A stretch of 64,000 nucleotides of DNA from Anaerolineales bacterium (GTDB lineage Bacteria; Chloroflexota; Anaerolineae; Anaerolineales; E44-bin32): assembly GCA_016927115.1 (NCBI GenBank), contig JAFGNH010000137.1, forward strand, positions 1-64,000, given 5' to 3'. Below are positions 16,742 through 26,346 of the stretch, one piece after another. Every line of letters begins with the position of its first letter. Within the stretch, counting starts at the first letter, position 1. Both the position numbers and the translations under genes were made by a program. The notes below the pieces were generated by a model that ran no database searches, was not told the DNA's origin, and saw nothing but the letters and a program-made list of their open reading frames with translations.

Positions 16742-17806
16742 ATGAGTGAGACTGCCCGTACGCCGGAACAGGAATTGGCTTCACAGTTGCAAAGCCTTGA
16801 GAGCACCTATCAATCACTTCAATCGGATATCATGCTTGTCTCTGTAAAGGATAGTATCGAAGATATGCAGACGAAAGCGATACACCTTTCCCAATCTGTA
16901 AAATCGATTCGTGATAAGGGGTATGTCTTTGAAAATGACTTGGAAAAGCGATGTAACAGTCTTCGTAAACAGTGGATCAGCCTGAAACCCTCCATTCAAC
17001 GCGAATTAACCCAGCAGGTCAATACACTGGCGGCCGATGTAAAAAGGCTGGATGCCCAGATGCTGCGGACACGCTCAAGCAGCCGCAATACACAGCTGGG
17101 TCTTAAGCTGGTAAAGGAAACAGAGGCTGCCGTAAAAGGGTTGGAAGGCAAAGCCGAAGCGGCAAGTTCTTCGGTACGGGGTATGTATGATAGCCTTGAG
17201 AATCAGATCTCGAAACTCGAATCCCATCTTAACCAGATTGATTGGGGATTGAATGAAGCCGCTGAATCGAGTTTTGATTGGCTGGCGCTGGAAGGGCTTG
17301 TCCGCGCGGTCAAGGCTGAATGGGTGCGAGGTAAGAAAGACAAGGTTGAAGGTGTCCTGTATTTAACGGATCAGCGACTGATGTATGAACGCAAGGAAGA
17401 AGTGGCTACCAAGAAGGTTCTCTTTATCGCCACTGAGAAAGAACTTGTTCAACAGGCTGAGCTTGAGATCGCGGTTAAGCAGGTGGATAAGGCATCGGCG
17501 AAAAAGGAAGGTTTTATGAAACATGAGGATCACCTGTATCTTGATCTGGCAGCAGGTGCTCCAACAGATGCCGTTCACTTTCATATCGATGGCCAGGATT
17601 GTGAAGAATGGGCGCATCTCATTCGTCGCGCATCCGAGGGAGAACTTGATTGCCAGCGAATCACACCGATTTCAGATGAGGAGGTCGATCGACTGCGTAA
17701 CGCGCCGACAAAATGTCCCAGCTGTGGCGCAACGATCACAGCCCCTATCCTTCGGGGCCAGATAGAATTTTCCTGTGACTACTGTGGGGCGGTTTCCCGC
17801 TTCTGA
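16742..17806 (+). CDS. Coiled-coil, PH/GRAM-like, zinc-ribbon protein of unknown function
   Basis: Predicted soluble protein of 354 residues; no signal or membrane helix. Residues 1-190 are strongly helical with heptad-like spacing (QLQSLESTYQSLQSDIM; ISKLESHLNQIDWGL). Residues 200-305 look like a bacterial PH/GRAM domain: KDKVEGVLYLTDQRLMYERK, then KVLFIA and a C-terminal helix CEEWAHLIRRA. Residues 325-352 form a zinc ribbon, CPSCG and CDYCG. A good SD (AAAGGAG) precedes the ATG. It stands alone, divergent from the phosphorylase operon, with its own terminator. I do not recognise a named family; a membrane- or RNA-associated adaptor is one possibility. Confidence 0.8.
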   Translation: MSETARTPEQELASQLQSLESTYQSLQSDIMLVSVKDSIEDMQTKAIHLSQSVKSIRDKGYVFENDLEKRCNSLRKQWISLKPSIQRELTQQVNTLAADVKRLDAQMLRTRSSSRNTQLGLKLVKETEAAVKGLEGKAEAASSSVRGMYDSLENQISKLESHLNQIDWGLNEAAESSFDWLALEGLVRAVKAEWVRGKKDKVEGVLYLTDQRLMYERKEEVATKKVLFIATEKELVQQAELEIAVKQVDKASAKKEGFMKHEDHLYLDLAAGAPTDAVHFHIDGQDCEEWAHLIRRASEGELDCQRITPISDEEVDRLRNAPTKCPSCGATITAPILRGQIEFSCDYCGAVSRF

Positions 17807-17820
17807 GCGGGTACTGGTAT

Positions 17821-17905
17821 CACAGGCGGGGAAATCAGCCTGTGGTTTGAGCCCAATCCAGAGATAGTGGAACCGGCGGCAGAGAGTTAATCCGCCGGTT
17901 TTCTT
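17821..17905 (+). terminator. Terminator after the coiled-coil/PH/zinc-ribbon gene
   Basis: Two hairpins follow the stop: CACAGGC/GCCTGTG (17821-17827, 17838-17844) and the stronger AACCGGCGG/CCGCCGGTT (17871-17879, 17892-17900), followed by TTCTTA. The second is a good rho-independent terminator facing glnS, which converges. Confidence 0.8.
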
Positions 17906-17930
17906 ATGGTAGATATTCCAGGCTGAGACT

Positions 17931-19601
17931 TCAGCGCTGCTTTTTCTGAATTTTAGCCCAGCTGTCCCGCAAAGGCACTGTACGGTTGAAAACAAGGTTG
18001 TCGGCAGTTGAATCCTGATCCACACTGAAATACCCCAGTCGTTCAAACTGCAGCCGGAAGCCGGGTTCAGCTTGAGCCAGACCTGGTTCAACGAATGCAT
18101 GTGCGATCTCCAGCGAATTCGGGTTGAGATAATCCTTGAAACTTTCACTGTCGGGATTTTCAATGGTGAACAACCGATCATACAGGCGTACTTCGGCAGG
18201 TACAGCGTGCCTGGCGGAAACCCAGTGGATGGTGGATTTAATCCGACGCCCGTCCGGTGCATCTCCGCCGCGAGTTTCCGGATCATAGGTGCAGTGTACT
18301 TCGAGGATCTCACCCGTTTCCGGATCCTTGACCACACCGGTACATGTTACCAGATAGGCATAACGCAAGCGGACTTCATTGCCGGGAAATAACCGGTAAA
18401 ACTTCTTCTGGGGCTCTTCCTGGAAATCACTGCGTTCAATATACAGTTCGCGGCAGAATGGGACTTTGCGACTTCCTGCACCCGGGTCCCCTGGATTATT
18501 ATCTGCCTCCAGATCAACTTTCTGGTCTTCCGGGAAGTTATCAATAATCAATTTGATTGGTTCAAGCACACCCATGCGCCGCGGTGCACGCACATTAAGG
18601 TCGTCGCGGATGCAGGCTTCGAGCAGTGCGATATCAATCACACTGTCGGATTTTGCCACCCCGACACGCTGGATAAAATCTCTGATCGCTTCCCTGGTGT
18701 AACCTCGCCGTCTGAGGGCTCGAAGTGTTGGCATCCTGGGATCGTCCCATCCACAAACAAGGCCTTCGTCCACAAGCTGCCTGAGGTAGCGCTTGCTGAG
18801 AATTGTGTAATTCAGCACCAGGCGGGAAAATTCCATCTGGCGAGGCTTGAATACCTCCAGCTCTTCCAGAAACCACTCGTACAGTGGGCGGTGATTTTCA
18901 TATTCGAGCGAGCACAGCGAATGCGTGATACCTTCCATGGAATCATTCTGGCCATGCGCCCAATCGTACATGGGATAGATCTTCCAGGTGTATTCGGTTC
19001 GGTGGTGAGCAGGTTCATGGATGATCCGATACATTACCGGGTCACGCATGTTCAGATTGGGATGAGCCATGTCAATTTTAGCACGCAGCGTGCATAAGCC
19101 ATCCGGGAATTCGCCGTTTTTCATTCGCTCAAGGAGGCTCAGGTTTTCTTCCACAGAACGGTTGCGGTAAGGGCTCTCTGTTCCAGGCTCGGTAAGAGTT
19201 CCCCGGGTACTGCTGACTTCTTCAGGGGTCTGGTCATCGACATAGGCCTTGCCTTTCTTGACCAGTTTGACTGCCCATTCATATAACGCTCCAAAATAAT
19301 CAGAGGCATATGTTTCTTTAACCCATTCAATCCCCAGCCAGCGGGCATCTTCCTTGATCGCTTCCACATATTCCAGGTCTTCCTTGACCGGATTTGTATC
19401 ATCAAAACGCAGGTAGAGTTCTCCGTTCTGTTCATGCGCGACAAGATAATCGATAAGAAACGCTTTGGCATGGCCGATATGGAGGTATCCGTTCGGTTCA
19501 GGCGGCAGACGAGTACGAACATAATTAAACCGACCGTCTTCGAGGTCTTCAGTTACAGTTTCACGGATGAAATCAGTGGGTCTGGTTTCTTCTGATGTCA
19601 T
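17931..19601 (-). CDS. glnS: Glutaminyl-tRNA synthetase
   Basis: Class I synthetase charging tRNA-Gln; 556 residues, full length. The N-terminal catalytic fold shows RFPPEPNG-type [17 protein letters not shown] with the HIGH motif, [11 protein letters not shown] and [30 protein letters not shown] replaces KMSKS as usual for GlnS. The C-terminal anticodon-binding barrels include [12 protein letters not shown] and [19 protein letters not shown] GlnS (rather than the GatCAB route alone) tells that direct glutaminylation exists here. The gene has its own promoter just upstream. Confidence 0.97.
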   Translation of the reverse strand: MTSEETRPTDFIRETVTEDLEDGRFNYVRTRLPPEPNGYLHIGHAKAFLIDYLVAHEQNGELYLRFDDTNPVKEDLEYVEAIKEDARWLGIEWVKETYASDYFGALYEWAVKLVKKGKAYVDDQTPEEVSSTRGTLTEPGTESPYRNRSVEENLSLLERMKNGEFPDGLCTLRAKIDMAHPNLNMRDPVMYRIIHEPAHHRTEYTWKIYPMYDWAHGQNDSMEGITHSLCSLEYENHRPLYEWFLEELEVFKPRQMEFSRLVLNYTILSKRYLRQLVDEGLVCGWDDPRMPTLRALRRRGYTREAIRDFIQRVGVAKSDSVIDIALLEACIRDDLNVRAPRRMGVLEPIKLIIDNFPEDQKVDLEADNNPGDPGAGSRKVPFCRELYIERSDFQEEPQKKFYRLFPGNEVRLRYAYLVTCTGVVKDPETGEILEVHCTYDPETRGGDAPDGRRIKSTIHWVSARHAVPAEVRLYDRLFTIENPDSESFKDYLNPNSLEIAHAFVEPGLAQAEPGFRLQFERLGYFSVDQDSTADNLVFNRTVPLRDSWAKIQKKQR

Positions 19602-19634
19602 GGCATCCTGCCTTTACTGCGTAAAAGTTGCTCT

Positions 19635-19662
19635 ATTATAACAAAGCGTCCAATACTTACAA
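19635..19662 (-). promoter_or_regulatory. Promoter of glnS
   Basis: Minus strand TTGTAA (19662-19657), 16-nt spacer, TATAAT (19640-19635), about 30 bases before the glnS ATG. Confidence 0.6.
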
Positions 19663-19711
19663 TAATGATAAGAAGCGGTTGGAAGGATATGAGACATTTG
19701 AATTCTGTCGA

Positions 19712-20179
19712 TCAGTCAGCCGGGAGAGTGTTCTCTGGCTGTGTGGGGGGGTCGATACGTGCAGTTAGTACAACCATTACGCTGCCGAACCGGATTCTGT
19801 CACCGTAGGCCAGCGGCATCGGTTCTTCGACCGGGATGTCATTAATATAGGTGCCATTGCGGGAGCCCAGGTCCTCCAGCAGCCATTGGGTATTGGCGTA
19901 GGTTAGTCGAGCATGGACAGCGGAGATGGTGGGCTCATTGATCTGAATGGTGCAGGTCTGCGCTCTGCCAATCAGATTTGTTTCAGCAAGCTGGAACACC
20001 TGCCCGACTTCAGGCCCTTCAGCAAGAAAGAAGTGTGCTGGTGGAACAAGCAGGACTTCCTCCTGATGTGCCATATCCCGGCGCAGCAGGGAAATTATGT
20101 ATCCCAGGAAAGCAAACAGAAGAGAGACGATCAGAATACGCAAAACAAGGACGATAATCGAAGGCTCCATGGAGTTCAA
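19712..20179 (-). CDS. Membrane-anchored FHA-domain protein (FhaB-like)
   Basis: 155 residues: one N-terminal membrane helix (about 8-30, VLRILIVSLLFAFLGYIISLL region) followed by a cytoplasmic FHA domain that binds phosphothreonine. FHA landmarks are NLIGRAQTCTIQINEP, SAVHARL and LGSRNGTYINDIPV. Layout matches actinobacterial FhaB, which links Ser/Thr kinase signalling to cell-wall growth. It is the third gene of an FHA operon and overlaps the stop of the preceding gene by 4 bp. No kinase gene is in the window. Confidence 0.88.
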   Translation of the reverse strand: MNSMEPSIIVLVLRILIVSLLFAFLGYIISLLRRDMAHQEEVLLVPPAHFFLAEGPEVGQVFQLAETNLIGRAQTCTIQINEPTISAVHARLTYANTQWLLEDLGSRNGTYINDIPVEEPMPLAYGDRIRFGSVMVVLTARIDPPTQPENTLPAD

Positions 20180-20949
20180 TCTATCCTTTCAATACCGGCT
20201 TCGGGTGTGGATCTTCTGAACGCTGAAGTTTCATCGGAGTAGCTGGGATCTTCCTCAAAATAGATCAGTCTCTGACCGCCAATCGTGATCACATCACCAG
20301 AATGAAGAATTGCCTGGTGGATCTGGTTTCCGTTAATAAAGGTTCCTGTCGTGGAACCCAGATCAATCACGAGGAAATGATGGTCCCGGGCGCGGATCTG
20401 TGCATGGGTTCTGGAGACACTGCGCTCGTTTAAAACAATCTGATTATCCCGCCTGCGGCCGATATTCAGGATCGGCTTGTTTACAGGTATGTGGGTATCA
20501 TTGAGGATCAGATATGCTCCCTCCGGGAAGGAGAGTGTTGGAGGGGATGAAGCGAGTGAATGAGTGGTGTCCAGGATATGGCTGTGGCTGGCAGCAATGA
20601 CAATGGTATCTCCGCTCAGGGTTGGGTCGGCTTCAAACAGAATGACTATATTATCAGGTGCATAATAATTCCGTCGCTGAGCGTTCTCAAGGACCCAGTC
20701 GGAAAGACTGGATCGAATCTCCTCTTCATGTACAGAAAACAAGGTGAATGTATCCGGAGAAAGGAACAGATTGTAGTGATCCGGTATGGATGGCGGCTGA
20801 TCCTTGCCTTCATGCAGGTTTGCTTCAAGAGCGTCCAGAATCGAATCGGCAAGCGCGGCTGGTTTTATCCTTGAATCAAGCAGGTTTGATATTGGATCTT
20901 CCAGGATCTGTTCCAGCTTCTTTTCGAAGTTCTTTAATATTTCCTGCAT
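20176..20949 (-). CDS. DUF3662/FHA-domain protein (FhaA-like), copy 2
   Basis: 257 residues. The first ~125 residues (MQEILKNFEKKLEQILEDPI; PDHYNLFLSPDTFTLFS) match the DUF3662 domain of FhaA proteins; the C-terminal FHA domain has ILNIGRRRDNQIVLNERSVS, RTHAQI and LGSTTGTFINGNQI. It is the middle gene of three FHA genes on this strand. A 136-nt gap separates it from the upstream copy, so it may also have its own promoter. Function by analogy is phosphothreonine-dependent control of envelope assembly. Confidence 0.87.
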   Translation of the reverse strand: MQEILKNFEKKLEQILEDPISNLLDSRIKPAALADSILDALEANLHEGKDQPPSIPDHYNLFLSPDTFTLFSVHEEEIRSSLSDWVLENAQRRNYYAPDNIVILFEADPTLSGDTIVIAASHSHILDTTHSLASSPPTLSFPEGAYLILNDTHIPVNKPILNIGRRRDNQIVLNERSVSRTHAQIRARDHHFLVIDLGSTTGTFINGNQIHQAILHSGDVITIGGQRLIYFEEDPSYSDETSAFRRSTPEAGIERID

Positions 20950-21085
20950 GGTTTATGCCTTCTTATTGTGCTAATAAAGGTAAAAATCTGAATCCAGGGT
21001 AAAACCAGGGTATTACTAATTCTATCAGGATGTATTGGTTCAGAGGACGAGAAAGGCTGCTATCGGGTGGAACGCTCGACCACCA

Positions 21086-22027
21086 TCAATCAGCCCTGTT
21101 TGGTTCGGAGGCGTCCGTTGGTTTGGCGTCGTCAGCCTCTTTTATCGAGGTGGGATGTGTAATCTGATTATTAGCATGGAAACCATCAAGCTCCATGGGG
21201 CGTGTTCTATCCATCAGTCTGTCCGCTGCACTGCGAGCTGCAGGGGTATCAAGTGCTGTTTTCTCCCTTTCAGCGGCTTTGTGAGGAGAAGGCTGCAGAT
21301 CCGGTGCGCCGCTGCCTTCTCCATAAATCAGCTGAGAGTCAGCGATCCTGACCAGATCACCAGGATGAAGTCGGTGCCGATTTATTTGCCGGTTGTTGAC
21401 ATAGGTTCCTGCAGTTGAACCACAATCAATAATGTAGTAATGGCCGTCATTGAGTTCAAGACGGGCATGACGTCTCGAAACATGAAGGTCTTCCAGAATG
21501 AGATGGTTGTCCAGCCTTCGGCCGATGGTAAAAATCTCTCTATCCAGGACAAATTGGTGTTTGCCATCCACAATCAGGAATGCGTTTTCTGGCGGCTGAC
21601 GATGATCGACCATGTGCACAGGCGCGTCACCGGGCATGAATTGTAGTGGATTACTGCTGTGCCAGCCAATGACGCGCTGCTCCCAGCGGTCGAGCGTGGG
21701 ATCAGTTGCCACGGTGATATGTGGCTCTCGAGCCAGAGTAAAACCGTTTTTTTCAAGAGCTGTCTGAAGCTGCTTTGAGAGGATGGTCTGTGTATGGGAG
21801 ACATCAGGAATCAGCAGCTGGATATCATCCGGATGGATGCTGAGTGTATACTGGTCAGGTGCGAAAAACTGCTGAGGGTCTTTTCTTTTCAGTGTTGTAG
21901 CTGAGATCTCGTTCACGAGTTGGTCAGCCAGAGACCGCGCGGAAAACAACGAACCCTCCGTTTTGGCGAAGGTTTCTAGAATAAGTGTTTCGAGATCGTT
22001 TTCCAGCCGCGAATTTGGATCTTCCAT
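21086..22027 (-). CDS. DUF3662/FHA-domain protein (FhaA-like), copy 1
   Basis: 313 residues, same architecture as its downstream neighbour: N-terminal DUF3662-like domain (QFFAPDQYTLSIHPDDIQLL), then FHA with IFTIGRRLDNHLILEDL, VSRRHARL and CGSTAGTYVNNRQI. A disordered charged tail of about 55 residues follows. The two proteins clearly arose by duplication; this one has a Cys in place of the usual Leu/Asp just before GSTAGT. It diverges from the archease gene across an 80-nt intergenic region. Confidence 0.87.
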   Translation of the reverse strand: MEDPNSRLENDLETLILETFAKTEGSLFSARSLADQLVNEISATTLKRKDPQQFFAPDQYTLSIHPDDIQLLIPDVSHTQTILSKQLQTALEKNGFTLAREPHITVATDPTLDRWEQRVIGWHSSNPLQFMPGDAPVHMVDHRQPPENAFLIVDGKHQFVLDREIFTIGRRLDNHLILEDLHVSRRHARLELNDGHYYIIDCGSTAGTYVNNRQINRHRLHPGDLVRIADSQLIYGEGSGAPDLQPSPHKAAEREKTALDTPAARSAADRLMDRTRPMELDGFHANNQITHPTSIKEADDAKPTDASEPNRAD

Positions 22028-22110
22028 CTTCAGTTTCTCAACTCCGGATAGAAAATCAAAGAACGAATCGATACGGTTACAACTATACTTTATGTAGGAA
22101 GGAAAAGAAA

Positions 22111-22506
22111 GTGTATACAGAAGTTGAGCATACGGCTGATTACTCAGTGCAGCTATCTGCAGAAAACCTGCCAGGTTTGTTTATTCAGGCTGTCCAGGCT
22201 GTTCAGGTATTGAGTGGGGTTGAGGCTGGTGATACAAAGCCGTGTCAGAGAAAGATTACCCTTAAAGCTTCCGATCTGGAGACTCTCCTGGTCGTATGGC
22301 TTGAGGAACTTCTCTATTCGCTTGAAATCGATCGCCTGGCCTGGCAGCCGGAGGATGTGACGGTTGACGGCTGCGTGCTGCAGGCAGATGTGCAGGTTTT
22401 TCCGGTAAAACGGATCCAGCGTTTTATTAAGGCTGTAACCTTTCATCGCCTGGAGGTGTCCCGGAAAGCAGATCGATGGGAAGCAGCAGTTGTGTTTGAT
22501 GTCTGA
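22111..22506 (+). CDS. Archease, RtcB cofactor
   Basis: Small activator that lets RtcB complete multiple RNA-ligation turnovers; 131 residues. The start is a GTG at 22111, giving [20 protein letters not shown], exactly the archease N-terminus, with SD AGGAAGG 8 bases upstream. The longer in-frame ATG version would add 42 non-family residues antisense to the FHA gene. Other family features are LFIQAVQAV and the central [18 protein letters not shown]. It is followed by rtcB 90 bases later, the typical pairing. Confidence 0.92.
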   Translation: MYTEVEHTADYSVQLSAENLPGLFIQAVQAVQVLSGVEAGDTKPCQRKITLKASDLETLLVVWLEELLYSLEIDRLAWQPEDVTVDGCVLQADVQVFPVKRIQRFIKAVTFHRLEVSRKADRWEAAVVFDV

Positions 22507-22595
22507 AAAGCACGGCTGGTTTCCATATGGATCGGTTTGGGCAGGAAAGGCGAAGCGTGCTATACATATCGGCACGACACGAAAGGAGGACAAAT

Positions 22596-24047
22596 ATGAT
22601 CAGAAAACAGGATTTCACCAGGATAACTGATTACCTGTGGGAACTGCCAGTTTCATTTAAACCGGAAATGAATGTCCCTGTCAGGGTTTTTGCTGACAGC
22701 AGAATTCTGGAAGATGCACTCAAGGATGATTCGATTGTTCAGGCAGTCAATGCTGCAGGGCTGCCTGGCCTGGTCAGTCATATGACGGTTATGCCGGATG
22801 TACATCAGGGGTATGGATTTCCTATCGGGGGAGTGGCGGCCAGCCGTTTTCCTGATGGTGTCATTTCTCCTGGCGGCATAGGCTATGACATCAATTGTGG
22901 TGTACGTTTGTTAGCGAGCCGGATACCCTCTGACGCACTCGCACCGGTTGTCGAAGATCTGAAATACGGGTTATACGCTGCCTGTCCCAGTGGTGTTGGG
23001 AAGGGGGGCAGGCTGCAGCTGCGTGACAAGGAATTGACTGCAGTGTGCCGTGATGGAGCTGAGTGGACGCGGCACAAAGGATTTGCTACCGATGCTGATC
23101 TTGCGGCGACAGAGGATAGCGGCAAATTGGCAGGAGCGGATCCAGCTGATCTAAGCCCTCGCGCCCGGAAACGCGGTCTGCCTCAATTGGGCACACTGGG
23201 TGGAGGGAACCATTTCATTGAGGTGGAACGGGTTGAGGAAATCTATGATGAGCAGGCTGCGGCTGTAATGGGGCTGGTAAAGGGCTGTCTGACTCTGCAG
23301 ATCCATTGTGGTTCGCGCGGGCTGGGTCACCAGGTCTGCTCTGACACTGTGCGCGCGTACCAGGATGTCCCCCGGCGGTATGGGTATACACTGCCGGATC
23401 GTGAGCTGGCGTGTGCGCCTTTGGATTCCCCCGAAGGGAAGCTGTATCTATCAGCGATGGCATGTGCAGCAAATTATGCTTTTGCAAACCGCCAGATTCT
23501 GGCTTCGTATGCCCGTGAGGTATTCGACCTTGTTTTTGCCGGCCGGGTTCAGGATCGGGAGTTGATCCAGGTGTATGACCTGGCGCATAATATTGGAAAA
23601 ATGGAAACACATGAAGTAGCCGGAAAATCTGTCCGGGTTTGTGTGCATCGGAAGGGGGCTACCCGGGCATTTGGCCCGCGAAATAAAGTGCTGCCGGCCA
23701 GGTACCAGGGTGTAGGGCAGCCGGTGCTCGTTCCTGGCAGCATGGGGACTGCCTCCTGGGTGCTTGTGGGGCAGCAGGATAGTATGGAGCTTTCGTTCGG
23801 GTCGAGCTGCCATGGCTCCGGACGGGTGAAAAGCAGAAAAGAGGCGAAGCGCAGTATCAGAGGTGATCAACTATTAAAAAATCTGCAGGCTAAGGGGATC
23901 GCTGTTCAGGCTGGTTCGATGCCTGGCCTGGCAGAAGAAGCACCGGATGCATACAAGGATGTTGATGCAGTTGTCAATGTAGTGCATCAGGCAGGTATTG
24001 CGAGAAAGGTGGCAAGGCTCAGGCCGCTTGTGGTTATTAAAGGCTGA
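22596..24047 (+). CDS. rtcB: RNA-splicing ligase RtcB
   Basis: GTP- and Mn-dependent ligase joining 2',3'-cyclic phosphate (or 3'-phosphate) to 5'-OH RNA ends; 483 residues. Active-site motifs are complete: [27 protein letters not shown] with the metal-binding Cys, [48 protein letters not shown] and the guanylated His in [12 protein letters not shown]. The start at 22596 has AGGAGG 7 bases upstream; earlier in-frame Met codons lack family sequence. Operonic with archease. In bacteria the pair repairs cleaved tRNA or rRNA. Confidence 0.97.
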   Translation: MIRKQDFTRITDYLWELPVSFKPEMNVPVRVFADSRILEDALKDDSIVQAVNAAGLPGLVSHMTVMPDVHQGYGFPIGGVAASRFPDGVISPGGIGYDINCGVRLLASRIPSDALAPVVEDLKYGLYAACPSGVGKGGRLQLRDKELTAVCRDGAEWTRHKGFATDADLAATEDSGKLAGADPADLSPRARKRGLPQLGTLGGGNHFIEVERVEEIYDEQAAAVMGLVKGCLTLQIHCGSRGLGHQVCSDTVRAYQDVPRRYGYTLPDRELACAPLDSPEGKLYLSAMACAANYAFANRQILASYAREVFDLVFAGRVQDRELIQVYDLAHNIGKMETHEVAGKSVRVCVHRKGATRAFGPRNKVLPARYQGVGQPVLVPGSMGTASWVLVGQQDSMELSFGSSCHGSGRVKSRKEAKRSIRGDQLLKNLQAKGIAVQAGSMPGLAEEAPDAYKDVDAVVNVVHQAGIARKVARLRPLVVIKG

Positions 24048-24091
24048 ATGCAGCACACGCGAATGGACCTGAACGAAGAATATAATACGAC

Positions 24092-24170
24092 AGGCGGGGA
24101 AGACTGCTGTCTTGCCCGCCTTATATTTTCAGTACCGTTTGATAGCCCGGAAAATGCTTCGCACTCCGGG
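24092..24170 (+). terminator. Hairpins between rtcB and tyrS
   Basis: AGGCGGG...CCCGCCT (24092-24098, 24115-24121), with an inner AAGAC/GTCTT stem, followed by TATATTTTC: a strong terminator for rtcB. A second stem CCCGGA/TCCGGG (24146-24151, 24165-24170) lies just past the end of the convergent tyrS and may end that transcript. Confidence 0.75.
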
Positions 24171-24176
24171 GTTTTC

Positions 24177-25406
24177 TCAGGGCTCAAGGCGCAGGAAGCG
24201 GCGTTTCCCTACCCGCAGGACAACGGTACTCTCCAGCTCCAGAGCATAGGTGGGGTCTGTGATCGCTTCATCATCGAGGCGAACACCATTCTGTTTCATT
24301 AGCCGGCGGGCTTCGCTCTTGCTGGGGGCAAGTCCGTTATCCACAATGATATCCAGGAGAGAACTACCAGGGCTGACTGTAACGCGGTCCATTACTGAAG
24401 GATCTTCGCGCTGCTGGAAAATCTGCTGGAACTGCTGTTCAGCAGTCTCTACAGTATGCTCCCCATGGTAAATGGCGACAATTTCCCTTGCCAGTGCCAT
24501 CTTTACATCGCGCGGATGTTTTTTTCCGGATACAATCTCGTCCTCTATTTGATCAATTTCTGCAGGAGACCAGCGTGTAACCAGACGGAAAAAGGAAGGC
24601 ATGGCGCTGTCAGGGATGCTCATCACTTTGCCGTACATGTCCTCCGGTGTTGTATTGAGGGCGATGTGATTGCCGAGTGATTTGCTCATCTTGACCACGC
24701 CGTCTGTTCCCGGCAGGATCCCGAGAATAATACCTATATTGGGTTTTTCTCCCAGTGATTCCATCAATTTCCGGCTCGCAGTGATGATATTAAACAGCTG
24801 ATCTGTACCGCCGATCTGAACATCAGCCCGCAGATGGTAGGCGTCATAACCCTGCATGATGGCATAGAAAAACTCATGCAGGTATACGGCATCATTCTGA
24901 TCCCAGCGTTTGCGGAAATTCTCCCTGGTCAGGAACTGCTGAAGGGTGAAGTTAGCTGAAAGTTCGATCAGATCCTTGAAAGAGAGTTTGGAAAGCCATG
25001 TGTCGTTATAGGCAATCTCGGTCCTGTCCTTATCAAGGATATTAAACGCCTGGTTTGCGTAGGTTTCTGCGTTTTTTGCAGCCTGGTCGGATGTAAGCTG
25101 GGCGCGGACTTTATCCTTGTCAGAAGGATCGCCGATCAGGGAAGTGAATCGGCCGACAACAAAAGTGACATCATGCCCGAGTTCCTGGAACTGACGCATT
25201 TTGCGCATGGGCACTGTATGACCGATATGCAGGTCAGACGTACGCGGATCGAAACCACAGTATACGCGCAGCGGGCGGTTTTCTTTCTCGGCAAGGATTA
25301 ATCGTTCCCGCAACTCCCGGGCCATCGCTTTAGTGAGATTTTCATCACCATATTCGGTTCCCTGCATCAGCAGTGCAACCTGTTCGTCTATAGTATATCT
25401 GGCCAT
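24177..25406 (-). CDS. tyrS: Tyrosyl-tRNA synthetase
   Basis: Charges tRNA-Tyr; 409 residues. Motifs: YCGFDPRTSDLHIGHTVP with HIGH, VTFVVGRFTSLIGDPS, ADVQIGGTDQLFN, and KMSKS in VVKMSKSLGNH. The C-terminal S4 RNA-binding domain reads LLDIIVDNGLAPSKSEARRL. I start it at 25406 (MARYTIDEQ), 10 bases after a GGAGG; the longer version adds 11 unrelated residues. I looked for a T-box leader upstream and saw none. Confidence 0.97.
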   Translation of the reverse strand: MARYTIDEQVALLMQGTEYGDENLTKAMARELRERLILAEKENRPLRVYCGFDPRTSDLHIGHTVPMRKMRQFQELGHDVTFVVGRFTSLIGDPSDKDKVRAQLTSDQAAKNAETYANQAFNILDKDRTEIAYNDTWLSKLSFKDLIELSANFTLQQFLTRENFRKRWDQNDAVYLHEFFYAIMQGYDAYHLRADVQIGGTDQLFNIITASRKLMESLGEKPNIGIILGILPGTDGVVKMSKSLGNHIALNTTPEDMYGKVMSIPDSAMPSFFRLVTRWSPAEIDQIEDEIVSGKKHPRDVKMALAREIVAIYHGEHTVETAEQQFQQIFQQREDPSVMDRVTVSPGSSLLDIIVDNGLAPSKSEARRLMKQNGVRLDDEAITDPTYALELESTVVLRVGKRRFLRLEP

Positions 25407-25579
25407 TCTGTTACTTCCTCCTGAAACAGCAGGGTTCATTGTATCTCCGGAGTGGAAACCGGCGAAGTGTATATTGTGTCTGGCTGCCGGATCTCAGTTG
25501 TGTAAACTGGTTATCGGTCAGGCAGTTCCTCCAGCAAGTGAAAACTCTTGAGGATTTGTGAATAATACCATAACGGGCT

Positions 25580-26164
25580 TTATGTTTCCCCGGACGCACT
25601 GCTATTGGCCTGTTCCGGTTTCGCAGCTCTGTATTCCCAGTAGCCATCCTGCCAGATCGGGAAGGAGAAACAACCTTGCTCAAGGATCTGTGCGGTAAGA
25701 AGGTCTCCATCCAGGATTATTCCCGGTTGATCCGGTTCTGATTTTGAAACACCCGGCGAGATAGTGCGGTAGGTGAAATGGTCTTTCCCGGATTGTACAA
25801 AAATCCGAAACCCCCGATTGAACGTGAGAATCCGGACAATTTCCACAGACTGCCAGGCCATTGTGCAGTGGCGCAGGGGGCTGGAGTATTCAATACCCTG
25901 TTCCGATGACGTGATCGAGGTTTCCCGATCCAGCCAGTTAGCCAGAGAGATGGCGGCTGAGGCTGTCAGGAAGATTCCAAGAAAGAGGCTGTGGAGCCAG
26001 GGCAACCTGCCCGTGCGGTATATTGTGTAGTAACCTGAGACTGCCAGGGCAGCAGCGCTTATCCAGCTCAGCAACTCATTCCTGCGGGAAGTCGAAACAG
26101 GGCGGTAGATGGCGGCAGGATTATTCCGGTCTGCTTGGGGAAAAACAGGTGGTTTTGGGTTCAT
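25580..26164 (-). CDS. Membrane protein with bacterial PH-like domain
   Basis: 194 residues from the ATG at 26164, which has AGGAG 9 bases upstream; a longer GTG version is possible. Two membrane helices (about residues 29-48 and 57-75) are followed by a soluble region, SITSSEQGIEYSSPLRHCTM and AWQSVEIVRILTFNRG, which has the turn and Trp pattern of bacterial PH domains (DUF304-like). The function is unknown. It lies upstream of tyrS on the same strand, with a 173-nt gap, and diverges from alaS. Confidence 0.7.
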   Translation of the reverse strand: MNPKPPVFPQADRNNPAAIYRPVSTSRRNELLSWISAAALAVSGYYTIYRTGRLPWLHSLFLGIFLTASAAISLANWLDRETSITSSEQGIEYSSPLRHCTMAWQSVEIVRILTFNRGFRIFVQSGKDHFTYRTISPGVSKSEPDQPGIILDGDLLTAQILEQGCFSFPIWQDGYWEYRAAKPEQANSSASGET

Positions 26165-26293
26165 ACCAGTGGTCTCCTGGATTCGATCCGCGTGTTGCAT
26201 CAAGTATACCGTCACATAAGTTTTGATCACAGGCTTTCTAATTACGTAGGTGGATCTTGCTTTGAGGCTGGTTCAATGGTTGGTTTGGTGTAG

Positions 26294-26322
26294 TTGAAAG
26301 CAGTATATGGATGACGTATAAT
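26294..26322 (+). promoter_or_regulatory. Promoter of alaS
   Basis: TTGAAA (26294-26299), 17-nt spacer, TATAAT (26317-26322): near-consensus sigma70 promoter 25 bases before the alaS ATG. Confidence 0.85.
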
Positions 26323-26346
26323 CATCATTCAACAAATGGAGGAGAA

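Noticed and set aside
24177-26346. T-box or other riboswitch before tyrS or alaS
   Set aside because: No GGGTGG-type antiterminator motif or long structured leader; alaS has a 20-nt leader after a clear promoter.
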